From positions 134,541 through 198,540 of the forward strand of contig JAFDYD010000009.1 in assembly GCA_018267615.1 (NCBI GenBank): a stretch of 64,000 bases of DNA, in the 5' to 3' direction. Made by a program: the position numbers and the translations under genes. A model generated the notes under the pieces. The model was not told where the DNA came from, did no database searches, and saw only the letters and a list, made by a program, of their open reading frames with translations. Positions 37,873 through 46,465 of the stretch are shown one piece after another. Each line of letters opens with the position of its first letter. Positions within the stretch are counted from its first letter, which is position 1. The stretch comes from Bacteroidota bacterium. Lineage in GTDB: Bacteria; Bacteroidota; Bacteroidia; Chitinophagales; Chitinophagaceae.

Positions 37873-39335
37873 CAATTCACTTTCCTATAAATACTATACC
37901 CATACATACATGTATCCAGTCGATAATTTTTCGAGATCAAATCGCTAACATGTGAACGCATATCATTTCCAATATTTTTCTCGTAATCAGCAAAAATGGG
38001 AATTGCCACCATTGCTGGTTTATTTTCGTTGATATCATTCCAAAATTTTTTCCTGGCAGTTGTAGTTTGCGTTGCATTAAAATAAATAGTTGGAGACAAT
38101 CTCTCCGCGTATACCTGTATCTGCGCTGCCATGCCGGCAATTAAAACTTTATCATTCTCCTTCGAATTTATTTTGATCCACAATCCGAGTTTTCTTTTAG
38201 AATCTTCATCCATTTGCTTACCGGGATCTTTACAATAACTTTCTGATTTATCGGCCGGAGGTTTAAATATTTTTTTTAATCCAACGAATGGCTCTACAAC
38301 TTTCGGAAAAAAACTGATCCATATAATCATCATCACTTGCCTCAGAGAAACTTTATATTTCTCAACCATGTGCCAAATAAAGATTGCACTTGTGATCGAA
38401 AATATGGGTAAAAAATCTTTCAAATGCGCACGATCGTAAATCCCAATTATATTAATCCCGATAAATTCACAGACCAGCCAAATTCCAAAGACGTCTAATT
38501 TTTTTGTATGAAAAAAATATCCCAATACTGCCGGGTAAAATAAAATGAGTTCGGAATAAAAAAATTTATCGACCAGATTTTCAACACGCCAGAGCGCTGA
38601 ATGATCCGTTGGACTACCAGCACCGAAATTGTCATATAAAGCATAAAAAAAGAAATCGTGGATATTGATTCCTGTTACAACCATAAAAATTAAGAAAAGC
38701 GCAAAACCGCCAAGTACTCCAAGAGAAAAAAATAAAGAAGATTTAATATTTTTCTTGGCAGATATAAAGAATATCGCTGCAATTCCAAAAAAGGCAGAAA
38801 AGCGAAATGCGGCGCCAAGTCCCGCGATTAATCCACTATAAAAAAAATTGATTTCAGATTTCGCTGTCAGCCACCAATAAAAAGAGATGATGATACAAGT
38901 GATTGCATAAGTTTCCGTATAAGAAACATATTTTGATCCGCTGCTCTTCCATAATAACGAAAGGCCGTATAATGTGAGGGCAATCATTCCGGCATTATAC
39001 CCGCTAATATGTTTTCCAATACGATACACAAAAAATAATCCAGTCGACTGACATAAGATGCCTAATAAACGCGGGAACCAATAATTGACACCAAATAATT
39101 TATCCGAGATTCCAAAGACGGCAAATATCAACGGGGACTTATTATCCACGCCTCCGCTATATGGAGTGAGTCCGTGCCGCAACCAATTGCGCCCGATATA
39201 TTGCCACATCGCTTCATCAAATGAAAAACCAAATCCATCGGTGAGAAATGCAATACAAGTCTGCAACAGCAAAAACAAAATGATTAGCTGTAGCGGTTTG
39301 ATCTTAAAAATATTTTCCGTGTTTGTTGAACTCAT
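37872..39335 (-). CDS. GT39/ArnT-like multi-pass membrane glycosyltransferase
   Basis: A 487-residue protein with about ten membrane helices in the first 340 residues and a soluble C-terminal domain. The first large loop has G-F-S-F-D-E-A-M-W, containing the Asp-Glu pair typical of lipid-phosphate-sugar-dependent transferases, then W-L-R-H-G-L-x-P-Y-x-G-G-V-D-N-K-S-P. These enzymes use polyprenyl-phosphate sugars on the periplasmic face. It probably decorates the product of the locus outside the membrane. Confidence 0.85.
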   Translation of the reverse strand: MSSTNTENIFKIKPLQLIILFLLLQTCIAFLTDGFGFSFDEAMWQYIGRNWLRHGLTPYSGGVDNKSPLIFAVFGISDKLFGVNYWFPRLLGILCQSTGLFFVYRIGKHISGYNAGMIALTLYGLSLLWKSSGSKYVSYTETYAITCIIISFYWWLTAKSEINFFYSGLIAGLGAAFRFSAFFGIAAIFFISAKKNIKSSLFFSLGVLGGFALFLIFMVVTGINIHDFFFYALYDNFGAGSPTDHSALWRVENLVDKFFYSELILFYPAVLGYFFHTKKLDVFGIWLVCEFIGINIIGIYDRAHLKDFLPIFSITSAIFIWHMVEKYKVSLRQVMMIIWISFFPKVVEPFVGLKKIFKPPADKSESYCKDPGKQMDEDSKRKLGLWIKINSKENDKVLIAGMAAQIQVYAERLSPTIYFNATQTTTARKKFWNDINENKPAMVAIPIFADYEKNIGNDMRSHVSDLISKNYRLDTCMYGYSIYRKVN

Positions 39336-39344
39336 TTAAAAAAA

Positions 39345-40400
39345 TTATCCGGCCGCCGGGTTCATCCTGGTTGGCAAGTTCAGGTAGCACACACATTTAA
39401 TACAGGTTTCATTTTTATCCATATCGAGCGTTTTCCGGAAACGTATCGATTCCTCACTGTTAAGGATATTCGATAGTGAATCTTTGCGGATATTACCCAT
39501 GGGCGCATGAAAAAAACAAGGTCGCACGGTTCCGTCAGCTTCGACTACTGTCGATACCCAAGGAGCATTGCATTTTTTATATGGGAACGGGTTCATCCCG
39601 TAAAATGCGGCATAGTACGCGTAAATTTTCTGAATTTTTTCCGGCGACTCGGCGATGAAACGAGTATTGAAATCATGCCTGTTATTATCAAGCATGGATT
39701 CAATGATCATTTGCAATTCAGGTAATTCTTCTTCGTTCAGCAATATCTGCTCCTGCTTCGGCTGATCCCATAATTGTTCACGGTTAAACGCGTGACTGCT
39801 GACATCCGCCGGTAAAAAACTAATTCCGTTTAACCCGATTTCTTTTGCTGCATCCACGATCGCGGGCCAGCGTCGAAAATTAAGGCGATGAATCACCGTG
39901 CGCGCATTAATCCTGAAATTAATATCAATTGACCTGATCTGTAAAACGCCTTCTTTCAGTTTATGGAACGCACCGGGAATATTCCTGATCGCATCGTGCG
40001 TTTTCTCATCACCATCAAGAGACACAACAATCTCATCCACATTTTTTACAAGTAGCTCAGCATTGCGTTTAATGGTGAGCCCCGTAGAAAGCAAAGTGAT
40101 TTTTATTTTTTCTTTCTTTAGCATCTCACACAACCTGAAAAAATTCGGATTGAGCAACGCTTCGCCGCCGGACATCACCACTTGTTTTGTTCCGAATTTT
40201 TTGAGTGAGCCAAGCAATCCCCCAATATCTGATTCCGTGAGCTGTTTTAAATTTCTATTATCCCTCCAAATATCACACATTACACATTGACAATTGCAGG
40301 CACTGTGCGGCATAAGGATCACAATCGGCAATGCATAAATGGTCCCTGTCTGCAAGGTCCTGTAGCGTTTTACGGTGTGATATATAGACTGGTCAAACAT
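39345..40400 (-). CDS. Radical SAM/SPASM domain protein
   Basis: The 351 residues carry the cluster motif C-x3-C-x2-C at Cys35, Cys39 and Cys42 (C-N-C-Q-C-V-M-C). A partial TIM barrel follows with V-V-M-S-G-G-E-A-L-L-N-P, and a C-terminal SPASM-like region has C-N-A-P-W near residue 270, R-P-C-F and the final C-I-K-C-V-C. SPASM enzymes usually hold extra iron-sulfur clusters and modify peptides or sugars. No small precursor-peptide gene was found nearby, so a glycan or small-molecule substrate is as likely as a peptide. Confidence 0.85.
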   Translation of the reverse strand: MFDQSIYHTVKRYRTLQTGTIYALPIVILMPHSACNCQCVMCDIWRDNRNLKQLTESDIGGLLGSLKKFGTKQVVMSGGEALLNPNFFRLCEMLKKEKIKITLLSTGLTIKRNAELLVKNVDEIVVSLDGDEKTHDAIRNIPGAFHKLKEGVLQIRSIDINFRINARTVIHRLNFRRWPAIVDAAKEIGLNGISFLPADVSSHAFNREQLWDQPKQEQILLNEEELPELQMIIESMLDNNRHDFNTRFIAESPEKIQKIYAYYAAFYGMNPFPYKKCNAPWVSTVVEADGTVRPCFFHAPMGNIRKDSLSNILNSEESIRFRKTLDMDKNETCIKCVCYLNLPTRMNPAAG

Positions 40401-40408
40401 GTATCAAA

Positions 40409-41170
40409 TTATTTTTTCTCGAACGATATCCAATAGAAAGGATTTCTTCCAAAAAATTTATTCTTAATCGAAGTTGGATTTCTCAGAACCTTGTATGGAT
40501 AAGCATCCAACTCAGTTATACAATGATGATAATAATACGCCGACATCTCGGGAAAGCCCATGCTGCCGAAATAGGATTTTGTACGAACAGACGCGGCATC
40601 CTGCTCTTCCGGTTTATAAAAATGCGAATCGATAATATGAATTTCCCCACCTGAATATAATTGTGACAATGAAACGTCCAATATTTCCTGCAGACATGGA
40701 AAATATTGAATGGATGCAGCGAAAATGATCACATCGAATTTGAGATCATTGATAAGACCCGAACGAATATCGCCATAGATAAATTTCAGTTTCGAATTTG
40801 TGTTAAATACTCTGGCAGCCTGCTGCAATTCGACCATATTGATATCTATACCAATCACCCTGCTTCCCGGAATCCGCGATAGTTGATGTGACATCCATCC
40901 ATTACCGCATCCAACTTCCAGGATATTCAAGATATCTTTTTTCTTTTCAAGTTTCGCGATGAGTTGATTGCAGGATTGTTTCCTGATCAACCATTCTCTG
41001 AAATGCGGATGTTCGGCCGATATATTCGGCAAGAAATATAATTCCTCGTCGGTGTAAATTCTTTGCTCTTTCAATCTTAACAAGACATATCGTTGCTCGA
41101 AATAATTGTCCATGTTCCTGCTTACAGGCACATACAAATTATTGGTAATATTGAATGGAGAAGTATTCAT
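40409..41170 (-). CDS. Class I SAM-dependent methyltransferase
   Basis: A 253-residue methyltransferase. Motif I is I-L-E-V-G-C-G-N-G-W-M-S-H-Q-L near residue 96, then V-I-G-I-D-I-N-M-V-E-L and D-V-I-I-F-A-A-S-I-Q-Y-F-P. The N-terminal 90 residues are helical with an F-x-E-W-L-I-R-K segment. Its ATG overlaps the stop of the next upstream methyltransferase by four bases (ATGA), so the pair is translationally coupled. Substrate not known. Confidence 0.8.
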   Translation of the reverse strand: MNTSPFNITNNLYVPVSRNMDNYFEQRYVLLRLKEQRIYTDEELYFLPNISAEHPHFREWLIRKQSCNQLIAKLEKKKDILNILEVGCGNGWMSHQLSRIPGSRVIGIDINMVELQQAARVFNTNSKLKFIYGDIRSGLINDLKFDVIIFAASIQYFPCLQEILDVSLSQLYSGGEIHIIDSHFYKPEEQDAASVRTKSYFGSMGFPEMSAYYYHHCITELDAYPYKVLRNPTSIKNKFFGRNPFYWISFEKK

Positions 41171-41832
41171 TCCCGTTGCGTGATTTTGAAAATGAAATTA
41201 TTCTCGAGCAGATTTTTTTTCTCAAAAACACAATTCATATCAAACTGCTCAAGATCCGCCATCGAATGGATCATATCGATGTCACAACCGTCGCAAAGAA
41301 TCATTAATACAGAAGATCTATCATGCATATATTTTCGTAGTCTTTTAAAAAGACGATCGAAATATTCTCCATGCTCTCCACAACACCAAGCGTATTCGGC
41401 ATAAGATGCCGGCTTCTTTTTGTAATAAGGAGGATTGATCGCAATAATATCAAACTCCTTAACAGGAACCTGGTCGAATAAGTCCGCATGTATTATTTCG
41501 ACATCTACATGATTGAACTGCCTGTTGATTTCCAAAAACTCTATTGCAACAGGATTGATATCCGTAGCCGTTACAATTGCTTCTTTTTTCGCTGCAAATA
41601 TGGAAATGAGTCCGCTGCCCGCGCCCAATTCAAGAAACGATTTTTGTTTTAATGGAAGCTGACTAATATATCTCAACAAAAGTTTTGTACTAAAAAAGAA
41701 ACCTGGATGAAATACTTCTCTCGGGATGGAAAGCACGATATCTTTATAAACATATGTTCGCGTTTTGGAAAGATATCTTACCAACAAAGGTTTATAAGTT
41801 CTTGCGACAAAATATTTCAACAGTTTATTCAA
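41167..41832 (-). CDS. Methyltransferase with N-P-P-Y motif
   Basis: A 221-residue methyltransferase with motif I F-L-E-L-G-A-G-S-G-L-I-S-I near residue 67, T-A-T-D-I-N-P-V-A and I-A-I-N-P-P-Y-Y-K-K near residue 130. N-P-P-Y is typical of enzymes acting on planar nitrogen groups. It starts at TTG 41832, 11 bases after the radical SAM gene; I see no in-frame ATG there. The N-terminus (residues 1-45) lacks a strong signal. Coupled to the following methyltransferase. Confidence 0.8.
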   Translation of the reverse strand: MNKLLKYFVARTYKPLLVRYLSKTRTYVYKDIVLSIPREVFHPGFFFSTKLLLRYISQLPLKQKSFLELGAGSGLISIFAAKKEAIVTATDINPVAIEFLEINRQFNHVDVEIIHADLFDQVPVKEFDIIAINPPYYKKKPASYAEYAWCCGEHGEYFDRLFKRLRKYMHDRSSVLMILCDGCDIDMIHSMADLEQFDMNCVFEKKNLLENNFIFKITQRE

Positions 41833-41843
41833 AATGCAACGAT

Positions 41844-43343
41844 TTAAAATCCTTCAATTTCAGGTTGACGATATTTCCATAATATTTGCAATGCCTTTAA
41901 TTCATATGGTTTATAATAGATACCTGTTTTGTATCTCACCGACGCGAGCGATTGAATCAATTTTCTTTTAAACTTTACAAGACGCAGATCAGACACGGTT
42001 GGGTAATAACCATTCAACACCGTCTCAAAATCTTTTATCTTATTGATCATCTCCGGAGTAAGCCAGGGCGTCAAGGGATTTTTTCGTAAATCAAATTGTT
42101 GCCATTGTGGGCTGATCCAGTCTTCTAATTTCTCCGGGAACCGAAAACCAGTCGCGAGTACTTTATTATACATGTCCGATCCTTCGGTAGGAACGGGGCT
42201 ATACACATAAATAATAATTTCTGTTTTCGGGTTGATGGATTTGATTTCTTTAATAAATGCGATGTCATTATTTATCTGCTTCATCACGAGCTCCGGCGTT
42301 TCCGCAGGAGTTCCTAACACAAATGAATATTCGGGAATAATATCAAATTTTGCCATGCGCGCAGCGAAAGATTTTATTTGCGCAGCTGATTGCGTTCCTC
42401 CCTTATCCATCTTTTTTAAAATATCATCATTGCCTGTTTCTGCACCAAAAAAAATCATTCTGCAACCTGAAGCACGCATCAACTCGAGTGATTCATCAGA
42501 ATATTTGTCGATGGTGTCGATTCTCCCCTCACCCCACCAAATCATTTTTTCAGGTTGAATGAGTTTGGAAAATGCAACCGTGCGTTTTTCTGAAACAAAA
42601 AAATTGTTGTCATGGAATTCAATAGCGTTGCCACCATAATGATCCTTGAGATGTTTGATATCACTATAAATCTTATCGGCCGATTTACCACTCCATCGTG
42701 CATTATAAATTGGAACCACTGCGCAAAAGGAACACTTGAATGGACAACCCATGCTAGAATGATACGCAATGGTTTTCGTTCCGAGATAAGTTCTACCGAG
42801 GTAACGTCTTAATGGATAAAACTCATTCAGCTTTTCATAAGGAAGCTGGGGCAGTACATCCTGGTCATACAACTCATCTTTCCTTGTTTTGATGATTTGC
42901 TGATTTGATTTGTAAATAAGATTGCTGATCTGATTATATGGATCACCATTTTCCAATGCACCTAGTAATGCCGGAAAACATTTATCGCCAGGACCATTAA
43001 TGATAAAATCGACAAAGCCAGAATCCAATACTGATTTTGGCTGATTGGATGGGAAATATCCGCCCCAAATAATTTTAATGTCAGGGAATAGTTCCCGGAT
43101 TTTTTTTGAAATAGGAATAGCCTGCTGCAATTGAGGTCCGGGCATGGAAGTACATCCGAAAAATTTAAACCCGCCTTTTGAAAGATAGTCATGAATTTTC
43201 TCCCATGGATCGATTTCGAGGTTACCGTCTACGATCGCATAATCGTACAGTCCTTCGATAGAAGCTGCTATCGTCAAAATGGAATTTGGTATCCTCGGTT
43301 TGTAATTTGCACTCCTGGGATTAAATAATAATACTTTCTTCAT
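41844..43343 (-). CDS. Radical SAM enzyme with B12-binding-type domain (2)
   Basis: The 499 residues begin K-K-V-L-L-F-N-P-R and hold a cobalamin-binding-like domain with I-I-W-G-G-Y-F-P-S, where Tyr takes the place of the usual G-G-x-H histidine. The radical SAM cluster motif is at Cys200, Cys204 and Cys207 (G-C-P-F-K-C-S-F-C). F-G-A-E-T-G-N-D-D-I-L is the common S-x-E-S/T-G region. It is the same general family as the enzyme at 36406-37872 but clearly diverged, so the two probably catalyse different steps. Confidence 0.85.
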   Translation of the reverse strand: MKKVLLFNPRSANYKPRIPNSILTIAASIEGLYDYAIVDGNLEIDPWEKIHDYLSKGGFKFFGCTSMPGPQLQQAIPISKKIRELFPDIKIIWGGYFPSNQPKSVLDSGFVDFIINGPGDKCFPALLGALENGDPYNQISNLIYKSNQQIIKTRKDELYDQDVLPQLPYEKLNEFYPLRRYLGRTYLGTKTIAYHSSMGCPFKCSFCAVVPIYNARWSGKSADKIYSDIKHLKDHYGGNAIEFHDNNFFVSEKRTVAFSKLIQPEKMIWWGEGRIDTIDKYSDESLELMRASGCRMIFFGAETGNDDILKKMDKGGTQSAAQIKSFAARMAKFDIIPEYSFVLGTPAETPELVMKQINNDIAFIKEIKSINPKTEIIIYVYSPVPTEGSDMYNKVLATGFRFPEKLEDWISPQWQQFDLRKNPLTPWLTPEMINKIKDFETVLNGYYPTVSDLRLVKFKRKLIQSLASVRYKTGIYYKPYELKALQILWKYRQPEIEGF

Positions 43344-43417
43344 GCTTATTCATCTGAACGCTTGAAAATCACTACGGAAGATCGGAGTTGATAGTTGCCT
43401 GAAGGGGAAGTTGGTCA

Positions 43418-43519
43418 CCCCGTCGGCGGTCGAAGACCCCGACGGCGGTCCCCGCGAAATTATTTTTAAATTAAAATCGATTTCATCACCGCCGTCGGGG
43501 TCTTCGACCGCCGACAGGG
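43418..43519. repeat. GC-rich inverted repeat, 32-bp arms
   Basis: Arms 43418-43449 and 43488-43519 (core GTCGGCGGTCGAAGACCCCG) are complementary with one mismatch around a 38-base AT-rich loop. The right arm ends 6 bases from the stop of the flavin-reductase-like gene. Its GC content contrasts sharply with the surrounding DNA, which suggests a dispersed mobile repeat. It interrupts the otherwise tight minus-strand gene run. Confidence 0.92.
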
Positions 43520-43524
43520 TTTAA

Positions 43525-44469
43525 TCACACTATCGAATAATGAAAGCCACGCCCCTTCTGGTGCAGATGCAGCAAAAAAGGTATATGAAACAAATGTTCA
43601 GATGAAATTGACTGCAGCTTTTCTTCATGCACAGGTTCTCCCCAAATCAACATATGACTTCCAAGATTTATTGTTTTGATAATATTGATCTCGCGGTAGC
43701 TTTCCACCCACTCCGGGATAAAGAATTTGAACCATTCAGTTTGAATGGTATTAAAAGGCAGGGAATTCATAGACGGCGGACCGGATGTATGATGTTTCCC
43801 CAATTGATAAGCAAAAATTTTGTGCGATGATGAAAATTCAGAGACGACGATTTTTCTTGATTCAATAATTTTTTGGAGTGATTGATTAGTGTGGCGAAGG
43901 CCAAATACAAATCTTTTTGCGTCTCGAACATCACCCAGAAGATCCATCGGGAAAATATTATAATAGTTATTTTCGCGAAATGAAATGATTCTTACTTTTC
44001 TTGGATAACTGTGAGCCGCAGCCAGCGACTTGAATTGATCAAAAGACAAGCCGGGTTTCTTATAAAATTTATAAAATAATAAAAAGGTTTTGATCGCGGA
44101 GATATAGTGTATCCTGGTTTTGATCGCGGTCAATAGAAACAAGCTGCCGTTTGGTTCTTCTATCTTGTCAAAAAATTCCAGTTCTATAATGGCGACAGAA
44201 TTCCTCTTCACATTTTCCTTCTCAGATTTTTTGTCCGTGAAATATATTTTGTAGAACGTGTTTTTATTTTGCAGGGGTATGTCATTTTTCAGCCAGACTC
44301 CCATCACAACCGGATCCAGGCTAAGCAACCATTGGTTTTCGGTGATGTCAATGAAAAAATCGTTCAGCTGCAAATACACATGCTCCCGGATATCATCGGC
44401 TACTGACACGGACGAATAAACCCTGATTACAGATTCTCCAAAAATCCATTTAATAATTTTTTCTTTCAT
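43525..44469 (-). CDS. Flavin-reductase-like (FMN-binding split barrel) protein
   Basis: A 314-residue protein I place tentatively in the flavin-reductase-like fold. From about residue 150 it has Y-P-R-K-V-R-I-I-S-F-R, N-I-F-P-M-D-L-L-G, F-G-L-R-H-T-N-Q-S-L, a Ser/His-rich G-K-H-H-T-S-G segment, and near the end G-S-H-M-L-I-W-G-E-P-V, in the order seen in split-barrel flavoproteins. The first 140 residues are unrecognised. Its start abuts the GT2 stop directly. A redox partner for the radical SAM enzymes is a possible role, but this is inference. Confidence 0.6.
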   Translation of the reverse strand: MKEKIIKWIFGESVIRVYSSVSVADDIREHVYLQLNDFFIDITENQWLLSLDPVVMGVWLKNDIPLQNKNTFYKIYFTDKKSEKENVKRNSVAIIELEFFDKIEEPNGSLFLLTAIKTRIHYISAIKTFLLFYKFYKKPGLSFDQFKSLAAAHSYPRKVRIISFRENNYYNIFPMDLLGDVRDAKRFVFGLRHTNQSLQKIIESRKIVVSEFSSSHKIFAYQLGKHHTSGPPSMNSLPFNTIQTEWFKFFIPEWVESYREINIIKTINLGSHMLIWGEPVHEEKLQSISSEHLFHIPFLLHLHQKGRGFHYSIV

Positions 44470-45360
44470 TTACGCAGGTGTACCATTTTTTGAGGGAAAC
44501 CAGGTATTGAGTAAATGGTAAATACAAGGAGGATTGTATAATTTATTTTTCAGCGAAACTAGGAAATGATGTCTTGCTTTTTTTGTGTTGCCAAGCGATG
44601 CGTACATCTTCCCCATTTTATAGAAAGCAATGCTCCTGGCCTGCCGCTGATATTTTTTTCCAACCATCTTTGAGTTATATAGAAAATCGAAGGTATCCAC
44701 AAATTCACCATAATTCTCAAATGGAATTTGTTCGCTCATATTGGAATCATGAACGCGGCGCCATAACATCGTTTCATAAATAATACCGGCATCGAAATGA
44801 TAAGCAAGACGCATATTAAAGTGAAAATCGCCGGAAAGCATGGACTCATCAAAATAACCGGTGGTTTCAAAGCAACTCTTTCTGAGTATCAACGTAGAAG
44901 GATATACGAGAAACCGATTTTCCTTCATCTGTTCAAAAATATTGGTGCATTGTATTGTATGCTGCAGTTGATAGGAATGATCTATTAAAATAATATCGGC
45001 TTTAAAAGTGGTCACGTCTGTGATAGAAAAACCTATCGAGGGATTTTCATTCAAAAGGCTGACTTGCTGTTCGAGTTTTCCGGGTTTCCACATATCATCC
45101 GAATCGATGAATGCAATTAATTCGCCCTGCGCTTGCTGAAGTGCAAAGTTCTTTAACCGACCTGTATATCCGCTATGCGGAAACCAGTAATACCTGATGC
45201 GATCATCTTGTATGGAATTGATGCGGGCTTTTGTATCATCGGCTGATCCGTCGTCGATAATGATCAGCTCGAAGTCGCGATAACTTTGCTCCAGCACACT
45301 CTGGATGCTTTCCATCACTAGTGATGCCCGGTTAAATGTTGGTAAAATAATGCTGACCAA
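44470..45360 (-). CDS. Glycosyltransferase family 2
   Basis: A 296-residue GT-A enzyme that starts the nine-gene minus-strand run. M-V-S-I-I-L-P-T-F-N-R opens the nucleotide-binding domain, followed by D-F-E-L-I-I-I-D-D-G-S-A-D-D-T, the D-x-D motif I-D-S-D-D-M-W near residue 95 and a W-R-R-V-H-D-S-N segment. It starts at TTG 45360 because a TAA lies directly upstream in frame. Sugar donor unknown. Confidence 0.88.
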   Translation of the reverse strand: MVSIILPTFNRASLVMESIQSVLEQSYRDFELIIIDDGSADDTKARINSIQDDRIRYYWFPHSGYTGRLKNFALQQAQGELIAFIDSDDMWKPGKLEQQVSLLNENPSIGFSITDVTTFKADIILIDHSYQLQHTIQCTNIFEQMKENRFLVYPSTLILRKSCFETTGYFDESMLSGDFHFNMRLAYHFDAGIIYETMLWRRVHDSNMSEQIPFENYGEFVDTFDFLYNSKMVGKKYQRQARSIAFYKMGKMYASLGNTKKARHHFLVSLKNKLYNPPCIYHLLNTWFPSKNGTPA

Positions 45361-45448
45361 TTAATATGTTTTTAATGATTAGAAATTCAAATTAGCAAGA
45401 ATATCGATTTAACCTTATCGCAGTTTTCCATACTGCATCTTATCATTC

Positions 45449-46465
45449 ATGAAAAAAGCACAGAATTTCTTGTCCGCCGTTCGTCAAAAAATAAATTATA
45501 CGAACAATGATATCAGATCGTTGCTGAGGATGAATAAATCTTTTTTTGACGAAGCAAGAGGCGCGCGGATTGTTTTATACCATGGTATCTGTATCGATGA
45601 CCCGCTTCGATTCAACAATATTTTTTTACCGGTGAATACTTTCCGGGAACATATTCGGTTTTATAAAGAGCATTTCAATATTATCTCTCTGGATGATTTC
45701 TACCAGCAACGTTTCAGCGATGACCGCTTTAATATCTGCATTAGTTTCGACGATGGATATGCGAATAACTACAGGTATGTATTACCGTTATTGGAACAGC
45801 TAAAAGTGCCGGCAACTTTTTTTATTACGTCTATCCGCGAAGCAGGATACGATATTTTGTGGAATGATTTTATCGGGATTCTCGGAAAATATGGCCCGGA
45901 GAAAATTGAATTCAGGAATGAAGTTTTTGTTAAGAGAAGAGCGAATCAGTATGTGTCGGTAAAAACAGGCGAAGAATTAAAAGAAATGATCCGTGCGCAG
46001 GGTTTTGGAATAAAGAAAGAAATGATGGAGACTTTGTATCCATTGGTGTCATTCAGAAAAAATCAATCTGAAGAAGATTATTGGCTGCAAATGACAGAGC
46101 AGGAAATTTTTTATTTGTCAAACTCGAAATGGGCTACAATCGGCTGTCATGGTTATTATCACAATGATCTTGCTGCAATAGATATCCACGATGTGGAAAC
46201 GGAAATGATCCAGTCAAAAAAATATCTTGAGCGAATAACCGGAAAAAGAATTAACTCGGTGGCGTTTCCCTATGGAAGTTATTCACGGGCCGTTATTGAT
46301 TCGGCAAAGAAAATCGGGTTCACGCAGTTACTGGCAACGGATTTTCTTTTAGAAGAAGATCGCATAGATCCATCGATGCGGGAACGCTTCACCGTAAATC
46401 CATTTATCTCCGTCAACAATCAAATGATCGCAAACATAAAAGGCAGTTATGCATCCCGTTATTGA
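45449..46465 (+). CDS. Polysaccharide deacetylase (NodB-like)
   Basis: A 338-residue carbohydrate esterase family 4 protein. The NodB motifs are I-S-F-D-D-G-Y (metal-binding Asp101-Asp102) and H-G-Y-Y-H-N-D (H-x3-H) near residue 235, with F-P-Y-G-S-Y near 275. It likely removes N-acetyl groups from the local glycan. No clear signal peptide is visible, so cytoplasmic action on a precursor is possible. It begins the plus-strand run and overlaps the acetyltransferase by 17 bases. Confidence 0.88.
   Translation: MKKAQNFLSAVRQKINYTNNDIRSLLRMNKSFFDEARGARIVLYHGICIDDPLRFNNIFLPVNTFREHIRFYKEHFNIISLDDFYQQRFSDDRFNICISFDDGYANNYRYVLPLLEQLKVPATFFITSIREAGYDILWNDFIGILGKYGPEKIEFRNEVFVKRRANQYVSVKTGEELKEMIRAQGFGIKKEMMETLYPLVSFRKNQSEEDYWLQMTEQEIFYLSNSKWATIGCHGYYHNDLAAIDIHDVETEMIQSKKYLERITGKRINSVAFPYGSYSRAVIDSAKKIGFTQLLATDFLLEEDRIDPSMRERFTVNPFISVNNQMIANIKGSYASRY

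Noticed and set aside
39345..43343. RiPP precursor peptide for the SPASM radical SAM enzyme
   Set aside because: I looked for a small gene encoding a Cys- or Gly-rich leader/core nearby in both strands and found none, as the gaps are only 3-12 bases.
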